Origin: Teratosphaeria epicoccoides
Taxonomy: Eukaryota > Ascomycota > Dothideomycetes > Mycosphaerellales > Teratosphaeriaceae
Length of the DNA stretch: 64,000 bases
Assembly (NCBI GenBank): GCA_021401465.1
Contig: JADDMT010000008.1
Span: forward strand, 434,001 to 498,000
Direction: 5' to 3'
The notes below the pieces were generated by a model, which was not told where the DNA came from, searched no databases, and saw nothing but the letters and a program-made list of their open reading frames with translations. Every line of letters begins with the position of its first letter. Positions within the stretch are counted from its first letter, which is position 1. Made by a program: the position numbers and the translations under genes. Positions 31,165 through 42,208 of this stretch are shown here, in pieces.

Positions 31165-31719
31165 TCAAGCTTTATGCCACTCGCCGGCTTGAGGGCACCT
31201 CCACACGCCGCGCTTCGCATCCGCTCTTGATGAACTTGAAGAGCCATTCCTGAAGTCAGCAAAATTGCCACTGACACTCGTTCTCAATCTGACTGGCATC
31301 GTCGTCTTAGAAACCAGGAAATGGCAGTGTTGAGCCATGGTGGTGCTGGGAAGCCTTTGCGGGTGGTCCCGACGAATGAAGAAGAAACAAGGCAGTATCC
31401 ATTCCGGTGGCTTGTCGTCCTTGAAAGTGTAGTTGACAGGCGATGGCTCCACGACCATCAGGAGTTTCTTATTGTGGTTGATAGCAGCCCGGAAAAGGCA
31501 AAGTTCCACTTGTGTCTCCTCAGGTTCGTGCTCATAGCCTTCAGAAAATTGTGAAGACCTTGGGTCAGATACTATGTGAATTGCGCTGTGGCCAGGTATA
31601 CACGAAGTGCAACCTTCGAGTGCTGCATTGAGCACGGGTGCCGGTGAATATGCCCATTGTGAAGTATGTGTCAATGTCTCTGCAGTGTAAGCATCATTCA
31701 CGACAGTACCCTTCTTCAT
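31165..31719 (-). CDS. Hypothetical protein, unsupported by family
   Basis: A single ATG frame of 184 codons with mixed composition, no signal peptide, no membrane segment and no motif I recognise. A serine run (GSSSSSRAD) lies near residue 156. It is isolated between BET3 and RPA43. It may be a lineage-specific gene or a chance frame; I would want transcript evidence before accepting it. Confidence 0.3.
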   Translation of the reverse strand: MKKGTVVNDAYTAETLTHTSQWAYSPAPVLNAALEGCTSCIPGHSAIHIVSDPRSSQFSEGYEHEPEETQVELCLFRAAINHNKKLLMVVEPSPVNYTFKDDKPPEWILPCFFFIRRDHPQRLPSTTMAQHCHFLVSKTTMPVRLRTSVSGNFADFRNGSSSSSRADAKRGVWRCPQAGEWHKA

Positions 31720-32133
31720 GTTTGCAGTGACGATGCAATTGCCAGAAAGGCGACCATGCCATTATTGCAGCATCAGTGGGCATATAAATGGAGAGAGCTG
31801 CCTAGATTGCTACCAACCTCCAACGCTTTGTCGCTTCTGGCAGCGTAGCTTCTTGCAGCATGGCGACTGGTAGCATGGGTGATCATGGTTGGTGATAGCA
31901 CTGGTACTTTGTCAAACGCAGAAGCACATTCCAGGCACATTGCCAATTTTCGGAGGTGATATCATGCACCTCGAAGCCTTCCGCATCGATAGGATGACAC
32001 TGGCTGGTGGCATGGGCGTTGCGAGATCAGGAAATCGGCTACTTGAGAAGTCGCAGGTATGGTGTGTCTGCACGATGGGACCGATCTAAGCCGCAGTCCA
32101 TCACCCGTGACGTTCAATTCGATGTCCCACAAC
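31720..32133. other. Intergenic region
   Basis: Contains the 3' region of RPA43 and a plus-strand TATAAAT at about 31783 with no gene assigned to it. Confidence 0.4.
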
Positions 32134-33276
32134 TCATCGTCTCTTGCTTTCTTGCTCATCCAGCTCCCTGTCGTCCGCCTCAGACAACAACGTCCCAGTA
32201 ATATTGATACTTCCAATTGTTCCATCCGCAGCAGGAGTAGGCTCGAAATCCTTGACCTTGAACACCAGCCCACCCTCCACCCTTTCACCCTCGCCATTGA
32301 CCCAGTATCCCTCGCCTTCCTGCAGACCTTTCTCGCTCTTGCCAGCAGCCTCCTCATTCCCCATCCACCTCCAGTCACTCGGTAGTCGCGTCCGGTCGAT
32401 ACCAGCGTTGAAGTAGTTGTAGCAGACGAGTCCGAGAAGGGATTCGTTTTGCAAATTGACGTAGCCTTCCAGATATGTCCCTTTGCTTGGTCTGAATATG
32501 GTAAAATCTGCAGTCAACCACACGAAGTTGACAGCGTACTCGTCTATCGATTGCGCCAGGACAGCTCTCTCGCTACTGCTCGGATGTAGGTCATCTGGTC
32601 CTTCGGAGAGTCGTAAATTACTGTAGGATAAAACCACGCCCTTAAGCGGTGCAAAGTAAGTCAGGAGGAGTGGAGAGATGTGTTCTGCGCTAAGACCTTC
32701 GATCGGAAAGCTCTGTACGCATGGTGACAAAGCCAGGTAGAAAGATGATGTGTGCTGTTTGAAGGGTGTAAGTCTCTTCAGCGCGTCTTTTGACCGTATC
32801 TGAAGCTTGACATGGTTCTCTGCGCTGTGGTCGACATCCTTCGGACTGCCTGCTGCCACCTGGGACTCACTTGGCGATCGAACCTTCTTGCTCTTCGAAT
32901 TCTCCGCCATTGCTGCATATTTCCCAGACCCCCCAACCGGCACTGTCGCGTCTGCTTGGTCTATTTTCTTTTCCTTCTTCTTCTTTCTCTCTTTGACCTC
33001 TACCGGAGACGGCTCTGTTTGCTCATCTTGTGACCCTCTTGGCTTCTTCAAATTCCCTGATGACACCACAGGCACTGAGAGTTGTGCCTGTTCTGTTCTT
33101 GTATCGTCGCCACCTTTTGACTTCCTCTTCTTCAACTTTTTCGTCGTCGGCTCGCTGTTCACTTCTGCGCTGGCAGCTTGCTCATCCTCACGTTTCCGCT
33201 TTCTCGCACTGCCATCTTTGCTCTTCTTGGCCTTCGCCATCTCCAGCGCCCGCATCTGCGTCATTTCTCTAGACAT
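32134..33276 (-). CDS. RPA43: RNA polymerase I subunit Rpa43
   Basis: A single exon from the ATG at 33276 encodes 380 residues. The N-terminal 140 residues are Lys/Arg/Ser-rich with several basic patches (KSKDGSARKRKRE, KKLKKRKSK, KERKKKKEKK), suggesting nucleolar targeting. The folded part begins near residue 160 (FYLALSPCVQSFPIEGL, LLTYFAPLKGVVLSYSNLRL). An OB/S1-like region follows (VWLTADFTIFRPSKGTYLEGYVNLQNESLLGLVCYNYFNAGI). The KGVVLSYSN and GYVNLQNESxLGLL patterns are typical of Rpa43, the A43 stalk subunit that contacts Rrn3 in rRNA transcription initiation. The acidic C-terminus is also usual. The frame extends upstream without an ATG. It is divergent from the J-protein gene. Confidence 0.85.
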   Translation of the reverse strand: MSREMTQMRALEMAKAKKSKDGSARKRKREDEQAASAEVNSEPTTKKLKKRKSKGGDDTRTEQAQLSVPVVSSGNLKKPRGSQDEQTEPSPVEVKERKKKKEKKIDQADATVPVGGSGKYAAMAENSKSKKVRSPSESQVAAGSPKDVDHSAENHVKLQIRSKDALKRLTPFKQHTSSFYLALSPCVQSFPIEGLSAEHISPLLLTYFAPLKGVVLSYSNLRLSEGPDDLHPSSSERAVLAQSIDEYAVNFVWLTADFTIFRPSKGTYLEGYVNLQNESLLGLVCYNYFNAGIDRTRLPSDWRWMGNEEAAGKSEKGLQEGEGYWVNGEGERVEGGLVFKVKDFEPTPAADGTIGSINITGTLLSEADDRELDEQESKRR

Positions 33277-33560
33277 CTTCGCTCCTCTGTACTGTGCAAT
33301 GCAACGCGAACAGGTACGCTTCGTCGTGCCTTCTGTTTGGAGAAACTTTAACTTTCGGAGCAACAGATGCAGTCAAAAGTCGACGTTACGCACCTCGATA
33401 TTCGACCAATGTATCACACATCTAAGATTCACAAGTACAACTTGCAACAACTGGTCTTCCGAAGCACAGTTTAAGCAGATAGAACAGCCAGAAAGATTTC
33501 AGAACCTCGACCGGAGACTGATCTAACTTCCTGACTTGTATTCAGGAGCATGGGATCACC
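33277..33560. promoter_or_regulatory. Shared divergent promoter of RPA43 and a J-protein gene
   Basis: Only 284 bp separate the two start codons, so both core promoters must lie here. No TATA box is obvious on either strand. Confidence 0.5.
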
Positions 33561-34673
33561 ATGACGACACAAGCTTTTTCAACCATCATGTCAACATCAG
33601 GGCTCGTCTCCTTGGCTGGCTGGTATTTCCTTCCCAATCTGGCCGCCACATATATTCAGACAGCTCTGTACAGTATTTTCATCCGCGCCGGTCATCCTAA
33701 GCCCCAACGTGGAACTCTACGCTTTGCAAAGGACCGCAGACGCATTCTCATCTGCGTGATCTTGGCATACCTAGCCTACACGATCTTCGAGGCAGACTAT
33801 CAACTTCGCCGCAAAGGTGACTTCTACCAAGATCTAGGAGTTCCGCAGTCTGCGACAGAACGAGAAATCCAGTCCAAGTTCAGGAGATTGACGGTCCAAT
33901 ATCATCCGGACAAAGTCACGACGGGCGAGCGAGCGGCTGTTGAGGCCATATATGTCCAGCTGAAGCTAGCCAGAGACACCCTGATCGAGCCCGCGAAACG
34001 TTTTGCTTATGATCGATTTGGACCGCAGATCTTGCAGTGGCAGCATTGCAAAACCATCCAGGATTTCGTTTTCACGGGCGTGCAGAAAACGGGCGTATAT
34101 TATGTTGTTGGCCTAAACGTGTTGCTGCTTCTAGGAATGCTTGGACGTTTGAACGAGGCGCAATTCTGGCGATATTTGGTTATGGGGACCTTATTTATGG
34201 TGGAGATGTGGACGATAACGAGGCCAGAGTTCCCATGGATTTTGACGAAAGTGGTCAATACGGTGTTGGTCGCAACAAGATTAAGGGCACCTTACCTGCC
34301 GTTTCAGTTCCTCACACTGCTACGGAAAATGGGCGTCACTTTCTTCATCGCGCTTGCACAGCTAGGACCTCTTTTTAGAAAGCCGTCCGCCGTTTCAACT
34401 CCAGACGGCGACGCAGTCCCATCTCAGGTAATGGAGAGGATCGACGCTCTTGCTAGAGCGACGGAGCAGGAAATCTCCCGGTTGACGGGCTTGGAACTGA
34501 TGCCATTCATGGGCGATCAGAAAGATCGAGCCGAATTGAAAAGTAGTCTGAAAGATTGGCTGGTGCACAATACAATCAGAAGTGATGCGGATGTCAAGAG
34601 GGCAATGGGAGACGTGTTGGATAGGAGAAGGAGGGTTGGTGAGATAGGTGCAGACACGACAGTAGAAAGGTGA
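33561..34673 (+). CDS. Membrane-anchored J-domain (DnaJ) protein
   Basis: A single exon encodes 370 residues. Two hydrophobic segments precede the J domain (about residues 14-38 and 61-78). The J domain at about 88-155 has the invariant HPD (QYHPDKVTTGE) and the helix IV region FAYDRFGPQ. Further hydrophobic stretches follow (VVGLNVLLLLGML, YLVMGTLFMVEMW, and one near residue 260), so it is a multi-pass membrane protein with a probably cytosol- or lumen-facing J domain. It resembles uncharacterised fungal ER J-proteins that recruit Hsp70. The C-terminal 110 residues are hydrophilic. Which Hsp70 it serves cannot be told. Confidence 0.85.
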   Translation: MTTQAFSTIMSTSGLVSLAGWYFLPNLAATYIQTALYSIFIRAGHPKPQRGTLRFAKDRRRILICVILAYLAYTIFEADYQLRRKGDFYQDLGVPQSATEREIQSKFRRLTVQYHPDKVTTGERAAVEAIYVQLKLARDTLIEPAKRFAYDRFGPQILQWQHCKTIQDFVFTGVQKTGVYYVVGLNVLLLLGMLGRLNEAQFWRYLVMGTLFMVEMWTITRPEFPWILTKVVNTVLVATRLRAPYLPFQFLTLLRKMGVTFFIALAQLGPLFRKPSAVSTPDGDAVPSQVMERIDALARATEQEISRLTGLELMPFMGDQKDRAELKSSLKDWLVHNTIRSDADVKRAMGDVLDRRRRVGEIGADTTVER

Positions 34674-35264
34674 TCAATCTCAATCTCATGGTGAATGACT
34701 ATCCGCCACCAGAATCTTGCGTGCATACGGGACGCAACTTCCCCAGCTTGCTGCACCATTTCCGAATCATCAGAGCCGCGCGCGGCACGAAGTCAATAGT
34801 CACAATCTCGGCACGTGATAGGTGCAAGTCCGTACTCGCGAATGCCTGCCATCAAGCGAAACCGTAGATAGAATCCAGCTCCGAGAGGAGGTAGCGGTCA
34901 TGGGCACCATGACTTAGCGGTGAGATGGTCGCATTTGTTTCCTTGGCTGCTTGTGAGTGACTGGCGGAGTAACCTTTTGGTCAAATGGAAGTGGAATGCG
35001 GTCGAGCAGACTCAAGGGTTCATGTTTGGTCCGGAGCTTCGCTTTTGCTATTCGATGCTGTTCGCTTTCATTCCCAATCACAGTCTAGTTGCCACTTGGT
35101 ATCGTGCGTGACTGGGTCGCACGAGGGACTCCCGGCCTTCGACAGCTTGATTGATGTCAATAGGAGTTGCCAATCTAGTGCGCGCCTCGTGCGCCACATT
35201 GACTGCATGATCTTCCCGTCACAGCTATTTCGAATGCACTCATCTTAGTCGTCCTACTTGCCGC
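34674..35264. other. Intergenic region between convergent genes
   Basis: Shared 3' region of the J-protein and lyase-family genes. No further gene is seen. Confidence 0.5.
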
Positions 35265-36264
35265 CTATGCACCAGCATAAGCATTTCCACCCACGCTCTC
35301 ATCAAATGCCATCAACTCCTTCAACCCGCAAATCTCGAACATCGCTCCCGGCCCCTGAGCCTGGTCCTCTGGCGTCCTGTCCGCAGTCCTCAAATGTCTG
35401 TATGCAGACTGCACAGCAGGAACTGCAGCCTCGACTGCCATAATGGGCCAGATCACAATCCGAAAGCCGATCTCCTGGGCCTGCTTGTTTGTAATGACTG
35501 GAGTCCTGCCGCCTGGCACCATATTCAGAAGGACTGGAGTATTCTGTGGCAAGGTAGCAATGACCTTCTTCGCCTCATCGATATTTTGTATGGCTTCGAA
35601 GAACAATGCATCGACACCAATCCTTGTGGCTTCGGTCAGCCGAGCAACTGCCTCGTCGAACCCACCATTGCCTTCACTATCTTTGCCCGCTCTCGCATCG
35701 GTGCGCGCAATGACCACAATCCGGTTGACGCCTCCTGCGCTCTCGTCTCGGGCTTTGCAAGCCGCACGTAGACGGTTGTAGTACACCTCCCTACTCACCA
35801 GCAGCTTCCCGCTCAAATGTCCGCACCGCTTCTCGCTGACCTGGTCCTCGATGTGCAGACCAGCAACCCCACTTCTTGCGTACTGCGTCACCGTTCTGTG
35901 GACATTTATGGGGCCACCGTAACCTGTGTCTGCGTCGGCGATCAAAGGAATTCGTGGGTTGATGGAGGCAAGCATGGCAGCATTTTGGTGCATGTCGCTG
36001 AAATTAGTAAAGCCTAGGTCGGCCATGCCCAATCGAGACATCGAGGTGCCTGCGCCGGTCTACATCATTCAAGTCAGTGGACATGGATCAGTTGTGGGAC
36101 ATCGAGATAAATGACAATACCATGTAAAGGCACTCGAAACCTTCGGCCAATGCCAGACGAGCTGTGATCCCATCGTAGACTCCGGGTGCTACGACAGTCT
36201 TCTTGGGATTTGCGAGCATCTGGCGAAGGCGTTTCGCGCCGGAGACGAGATCTGAGGTGGTCAT
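35265..36264 (-). CDS. Isocitrate lyase/PEP mutase superfamily enzyme
   Basis: Two exons, 36121-36264 and 35265-36059, are joined by a 61-bp intron (GTATTG donor, ACTGAC branch) in phase 0, giving 312 residues. The junction restores the conserved CLYM/TGAGTSMSRLG block. Metal-binding aspartates lie in IADADTGYGG (about residues 89-98) and the lyase signature KRCGH lies at 125-129 with the catalytic Cys127. The presence of this cysteine fits a C-C lyase such as 2-methylisocitrate-lyase-like, dimethylmalate lyase or oxaloacetate hydrolase, rather than a phosphonomutase. Length (about 300) matches the short lyase group, not true isocitrate lyase (about 540). Substrate is undetermined. A GTG upstream keeps the frame, but ATG 36264 gives the expected N-terminus. 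Confidence 0.88.
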
Positions 36265-36756
36265 CTCTTGAAATCTTCTTTGGTCAATTGCTGATAGGCC
36301 GACGTCCACGGTCCTTCATTGTAGGTACTGAGGCAAGCTAGGGCAGGCCACGAAATCAATATTTATACCTTACCTCGCCAGCGACTCAGGTCTATTGTTG
36401 TCCAATGCCGGAACTGTCGCACTACATAACGTAAAAGCTATAGCGATGTTCGCTCTTGCAGAATCATCGCTTTGTTGATTGGACAAGTGTACAGCCCGAG
36501 ATATATGCGACAATGTATTCTTGTGATGTAAGTCGGTCGATGAATTGCGCCGAGTCTTTCACATGCTTGCCTGGGGTGCCGAGGTTTAGGTGAAGCTTCT
36601 CACATGGTTCGCTTGTGAGCGTCATGTGAGACTTGACCGCGGCCGGTATATCACACCAATCTCATTGTCCTTTCTTCAATACTGTCCGTCTTCCGTCAAA
36701 CCACCAACCGAGCAAATCGAGCAATAGCAACAAGTTTATCACAAAGTATCGCCAAG
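36265..36756. promoter_or_regulatory. Divergent promoter region of lyase-family and SCP2 genes
   Basis: About 490 bp between two divergent start codons. It includes AT-rich segments near 36.34-36.37 and 36.42-36.50 kb. No specific site is assigned. Confidence 0.4.
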
Positions 36757-37515
36757 ATGTCTCTTGCGGACTGTAAGCTTTTCCCAGAACCACTAGCAAT
36801 GGGTTTGCAACTGCCTGTCAAAAGGGTGACCTTTCATTGTGGCTAGAATCAGCTTCTTATCGCATCTTGCTAACCGTGCCTTTGTAGCCGCATTCCCGTC
36901 CTCCGCAGCCTTCGACCAGATCGCGTCGGCCATTTCTTCAGATGCCGAGCGCAAGGATGCCATCAAGAAGGGCGGAGCTATTTTCTCTTTCACGCTGAAG
37001 AATGGTGGTAAAGAGGAGAGCTGGTACATCGACCTGAAAGAGAGCGGCAAGGTGGGCAAGGGCGCAGCGCCTGAGGGCAAGAAGGCTGGTGGTGAGTTGG
37101 GAACATCTCGTCCTCTCAAGTCCGGAGTGCGCAGATTTCGTCCATCGAAACGACTAGCCGGAGAGAACACTGCACACTGTGATTGAGTAGAGATGCGGTG
37201 CAGGCTATCTAAAGATGATCCGCAAGATGCACCGCAGGGTTGCAGAGACACTGCTGACCTGATATCCGTGCTCTCGGACTAGCCCAGCCTTTGAGCAGCA
37301 CTATGCCTCTGCATAAGGCTCACGAGTGAATGCTAATTTTGATCGTCCCAGTCACCATGATTCTCTCCGACGCCGACTTCCAGCAGCTTATCGATGGCAA
37401 GGCAAATGCGCAGAAGTTGTTCATGAGCGGCAAGCTAAAGGTCAAGGGCGACGTCATGAAGGCGACAAAGCTGGACCCCATTCTCAAGAAGGCGCAGAAC
37501 AAGGCCAAGTTGTAG
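36757..37515 (+). CDS. SCP2-type sterol carrier / lipid-transfer protein
   Basis: Three exons, 36757-36772, 36888-37091 and 37352-37515, give 127 residues. Introns are 115 bp (GTAAGC) and 260 bp (GTGAGT), the second unusually long for this window. The protein is a single SCP2 domain: FDQIASAISSDAERKDAIKKGGAIFSFTLKN, WYIDLKESGKVGKG, VTMILSDADFQQLIDGKANAQKLFMSGKLKVKGDVMKATKLDPIL. This is the typical small fungal SCP2 protein, similar to yeast Pox18, binding lipids or acyl-CoA, often in peroxisomes. The C-terminus (KAKL) resembles a weak PTS1 signal. The short first exon encodes only MSLAD plus one base. Confidence 0.92.
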
Positions 37516-38035
37516 ATGGTCATCAAGTAGTCCCAGCTGTATGATCAGGAAGCGATGTCAGACTGTTTTATCGGCTACGCATGTCTTTCGCTGCGGTCTG
37601 TATTTCGAACTGCAAAGCATGATGAGTTGGCAGATTCCTCTGGAAGATGCATGTCTCTTGCGATCATTTAGTGTCACGTATGTGCGTCTTCATCCACGGC
37701 CACCCTCAAGCACTGCCAGCGAATCAGCACACGCGACGCTTCTCCGGGCCCGTGCGCTCCAGGTTGTTTTGAGATCCATGTGCTTTCTTAACCCCGAGCA
37801 ACCATCCAAATTCACACCCGCGCAAGATACATCGACGGCGCATCACCAGACACGCGGAACGACGAAGTATTTCCATCGTCAGCATTGTACATCAGCGCAT
37901 GGCAGTCACGGAACGACGACACGACCTGGTGCGAAGCTTGTACATACTCTTTGCTTCGGCGACAGCGCTTCCTCGGTGACGAGCGCAACGCGATATTCGA
38001 GCTCTTCAGGAGCCTTATAGAGGCTGTGGGTCAAG
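37516..38035. promoter_or_regulatory. Upstream region of NUP2
   Basis: No gene is supported here; it holds the SCP2 3' end and the NUP2 promoter. Confidence 0.4.
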
Positions 38036-41000
38036 ATGAGTAAACGAGGGATGGAGTTTCAGGGAGGCGGAGATAGATACGGCGCGATGGACGAGAGCCA
38101 GAACAACAGCATAAACGACAAGCCGAAACAGGCCACCGCCGCACAGTTGGCGAGGAGAAAGTGCGTATTTGTCAAATTGCGCGATGGCTGACGGGCCTGC
38201 GCCTGCGGATGCTGTGCCCCGCTCGCTCAAGTAAAGTTGAGACATGCGCGACGCGGCAGTAATGGCACGCCTCGGTGCGCGTGACCACGTCACACCGAGC
38301 GCTGGATAATCGTCAATGATTCCGGAGCATGCTAACAATAGCTCGTGTACAGAATATTACAAGCCAAGGGAAAAGGCTCCGCACGAGGCAGCAGATCAGC
38401 TTCACCCGCAACCGGAGTACCAACGCAATCGAATCCCTTCCAAAACTTTCAAGTACCAGAGTCGAATTCTTTCAACTTCAGCATGCCCGGTGCAGCGCCT
38501 GCGCCATCATTCGGCGGCCCGCCGCCAGCTCAGAATGTCACGAATGGCTTCGGCGGGTTTGGCGCGAGTCAGAATATAGCACCCAGCAATCCCTTCAACT
38601 TCGGGCAGAACAACTCGCAACCGCAGCAGAACGGCTTCAACCAGACGCCCTCGTTCAGTTTTGGACAGAATGAAAACCAAGCATCCACAACTGGCCCATC
38701 TTTCACATTCGGCCAATCACAGAACACAACACAAGAGCAGCCAAAAACAAATGGCTTTGCGCCAAGCACAAGCTTCGATGTGTTTGGGTCGCAGGCGAAT
38801 CAGCCGCAGCAGAATGGTACGACGTCGTTCAACTTGGGACAGAGCCAGCAAGAGCCGCCTAAGACTCCATCGTTTGGTGGATTCGGACAACAGAACGGAA
38901 ATAAGCCGGCGGGTGTAGGTCTGTCTGGGTCTACTCCAGCTCCAGCCCCGGCAGAGACAGCCGCAAGCGTATTGAGTGGATTGCCATCGGTTACGAACGG
39001 GATTAGGCCGGGCATGTTCACGCCATTGCAAGCAAATGGCGAAACGACCAAGCAAAACAATTCTTTTGCGGGCCTTGGGCAAAAAGAGTCGGGGAAGCCT
39101 GCAGAAACACCAATGCAGAGCAATCCTTTCGCTGGATTCGGAGCGAAAGAGCCGGGAAAGCCAACAGAGACGCCCAAGAACCCGTTCTCATTTGGCCAGC
39201 CAGCACAGGAGAAGCCTGCAGAGACTCCCAAGGCTCTGCTGTTCTCCTTTGGGCAACCACCGAAGGATAAGGAAGCAGAGACACCGAAGCCGGCCAGCAC
39301 GTTCACATTCGGACAGGTTGACCAAGCAAGAGAGATCGAGACGCCAGACCCCAAGACCCCACTCACGTTCGGCCACACGCCTGCACAGCCGAGTGGAGCT
39401 GCGACGCAAACAGCAACTATGTTTTCTGGTGCATTGAACTTTGGGCAGGCGAACGACGCAGGCCAAGCGCAAGAGCAGGCGAAGTCACCAGAAAAGCCAT
39501 CGTTCGCACCTTTCAAATTTGGGCAAACACAGGCGCAAGCATCAAGTCCATTCCAGGTTGGCCAGCCACAAGAATCACCAAAGCCGGCACAAACGCTTTT
39601 CCAATTCGGTGTGACACAAGACGCGCCCAGGCCATCGAACGACCTATTCAGTGCTCCTACTCCAGGTTTCAAACGGGGTGCATCCCAGCAAGAGGACACC
39701 AGTATGCTGAGCGCGAATAACACTCCGCAAAAGCCGACTTCGGTTCCTGCTGCAGAGCCTGCGCAACCATCAGGACTCGAGACGCCCGCGAACGCGAACA
39801 CTGGCAAGAGCTTGTTCGACAGCATGTCGAGGCCCCAACCATCGGAAGCCGAGACGCCCGCCAAGGCCAACGCCGACGCCGGCAAGAGCTTGTTTGATAG
39901 ATTATCGCGGCCGCCAGGGACTGCGCCGCTCAAAAGTGTCAGCTTCAGTGACGATTTGTCCAAAGATCAGACCGGTGGCGCTTCGAGAAACGTTTTCGCT
40001 CCCAATGAGCCCGAACCAGCGGTGCCAGCAACAGCACCCAGGCCATCAACAAAATTGTTTGGCACGCCTGCAGACGTATCAAAGCCTGCGCCACCTCTTT
40101 TTTCTGCTTCAGCACTTCCGCAACCACCTGCTGCGCCGAAACCTGCGAATGCACAGTTGCCCGGTAAGGCCGCGGCTGCTGCTGCATCAGCGTCGTTGGC
40201 TGCGTCAGTCGCACAAGATAAGAAGAGCGAGCTACAAGAGCTTAATGAAGGAATGCTTGAGCATCTAAAGTCTGCTGATGCTACGCGAGACTGGAGTGTG
40301 GCCGTTCAATACTATATCGAGGAGGCCGCGAAGATCACAGGTCAAGCTCCACCCAAGTCGAGGAACGCACCTCGACAAGCTGCGCCCGCCACATCATCTG
40401 GTACCAGCCATTTCAGTGTTCCAGCGTCAGATACGCAGCCCAGCAGCAATCTGTTTAGCACGCCGGCGCCGAAAGCCCATATGCTGCCACTCTCAAGTGC
40501 CAAACCGACGCAGCCACAGGCACCGCAGCCGCATCCAAGCTTCGCTGCCACACCAGCGACGCTGGCAGTCAACCTCTTCCCACAACCATCCAAGCCCCCA
40601 GCGACTGCGCCCGTGAATAAGAAACGCTCAGCAGACGAGGAATTGACCAGGAACGACGTGCCTGCAACAGAGAAGCGGATGCGGCCAAATGAGAGAATCG
40701 AGTACCCAAAACTTCCCGAAAATTCAAGCAAAACCTCGCAGCTGTTTGCTTCGGCTCTGAACAAAGCCGACAAGTCTGCAAGCACCAGATTCGGTCCGCC
40801 AGACGATATTTACGCCAAGGCTCAAGAGCAAAAAGCGGCTAAGGAGGCTGCACTAAAGAGCACTGGATTCACGCCCAGCACGGCTGTCAGATTTGAAATG
40901 TCGACTATTGATAGGCCTGCTGAGACACCGAAGAATGATGCAGATAACAAGGCATCATTTGGATTCAAGCCACACACTCCGTCATCAGTCGCTCCTTCGG

Positions 41001-42208
41001 CTTCCGCAGGTTTCAAGCCACCGAGCTTCACAGCACCCTCCGGCGGTGCGAACTTTCTTTCTTCATTTGGTCAGGCCGCAAATCAGGAGCAAGAGAAAGA
41101 GAAGAGGAAGCGCATGGAGGAGGACTACGACAGTGAAGACGATGATAAAGACGAGTGGGAGGCCAATGACAAAGCCAAGCAGGAGGAGAAAAGGCGAAAG
41201 ATCGAAGAGGACGCCAAGAAGGGCCCAGTGTTCAGCTTCGCGACCCCGAGTGAGGCGGCTGCATCTTCAAGGCCTTTTGAATTCAAGCTTCCTGGAAATA
41301 ATGCGCCGAAAATGGCTGTCTCTGAGTCGACAACTACAGAACCGGGAACCAGCCCCAGCCTATTCTCGCCGGCTAAAACACCAACATTCACGCCATCGAC
41401 TTTCAGTTTCAGCGCGGCGAAAGACAAGGACGGAAAGACGGAGGGAGAAAAGGCGCAAGGCGATGGCAACAAAACTCACGATCCGAAGACGCCCATAAAG
41501 TTCTCTGCACCGGCAGGTAGAGAATCCACGACGCCGGCAGCTGCCCCACCAGCGAATCCATTTGCCGGCCTATTCGGGTCGAGTGCAACGCCTGCAGCCA
41601 AGCCTCCAGGAAATGAAGCAGGCAAGCTTGCTCCGCCCTCTGTTGGATTCGGCTTCGGTGGACCAGGGAAGTCTCTGTCCGGCGAGGAATCTAGAGATAC
41701 GACTCCGGGTGTAACGACTGATGGCGAGGGCTCGAATGTCGGTGGCGATGCTGAGGGCGGTGACGGCAGCGGGCCAAGCGACGAGCAGAATGACAAGCAG
41801 ATCGAAGACATGACTGCTTTGCTGCCCGCTGAGAGAGAAGAGAATGACCTCTTGCTCGAGCTTCCAATTGCTGTAGCAAAGAAGACGGAGAATAAGCAGA
41901 CCGAGAGTGGGGTCACAAAGGCCTGGGTGGAGAAGGGTAGAGGTCCCCTCTACATTCTGAAGAGCAAGAGTACAGGCAAGACGCGCATTCTTCTCAAAGT
42001 GTCGCCTATGGGTAGGATCGCGATGAATTTTGGGCCAATCAAGGCATTTGAGTACAAGAACGAAGTTGGCAAGAAGATTGTGTTCGCCACGTTCATGGAT
42101 CACATGGATGCTCAGAATGCTGGGAAGCCTTCACAATGGAGCATCCAGGTCAAGGAGTCGGAGAAGGCAGCGGATATTGCGAGGATATTGGAGCAAGAGA
42201 AGCAATAG
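38036..42208 (+). CDS. NUP2: FG nucleoporin Nup2 with Ran-binding domain
   Basis: Two exons, 38036-38160 and 38353-42208, with a 192-bp intron (GTGCGT donor) give 1326 residues. The first exon encodes MSKRGMEF...ATAAQLARRK, and the junction gives RRKILQAKGK, the conserved N-terminal importin-alpha-binding type motif of Nup2. A long disordered part follows with many FG, FGQ and FxFG motifs (FSFGQ, FTFGQ, FAGFG), between about residues 50 and 480, including a regular series built on K(P/E)AETPK. A lysine/glutamate-rich segment lies near residue 960. The C-terminal RanBP1-like domain is at about 1205-1320 (WVEKGRGPLYILKSKSTGKTRILLK, RIAMNFG). Nup2 is a mobile nuclear-basket protein in import-complex disassembly and chromatin tethering. 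Confidence 0.93.

Noticed and set aside
32807..33526. 239-codon plus-strand frame over RPA43
   Set aside because: Ser/Phe/Leu-rich mirror of the Lys/Arg/Glu-rich N-terminus of Rpa43.
38800..39963. 387-codon frame antisense to NUP2
   Set aside because: Low-complexity mirror of the FG repeats; the sense frame is unambiguous.
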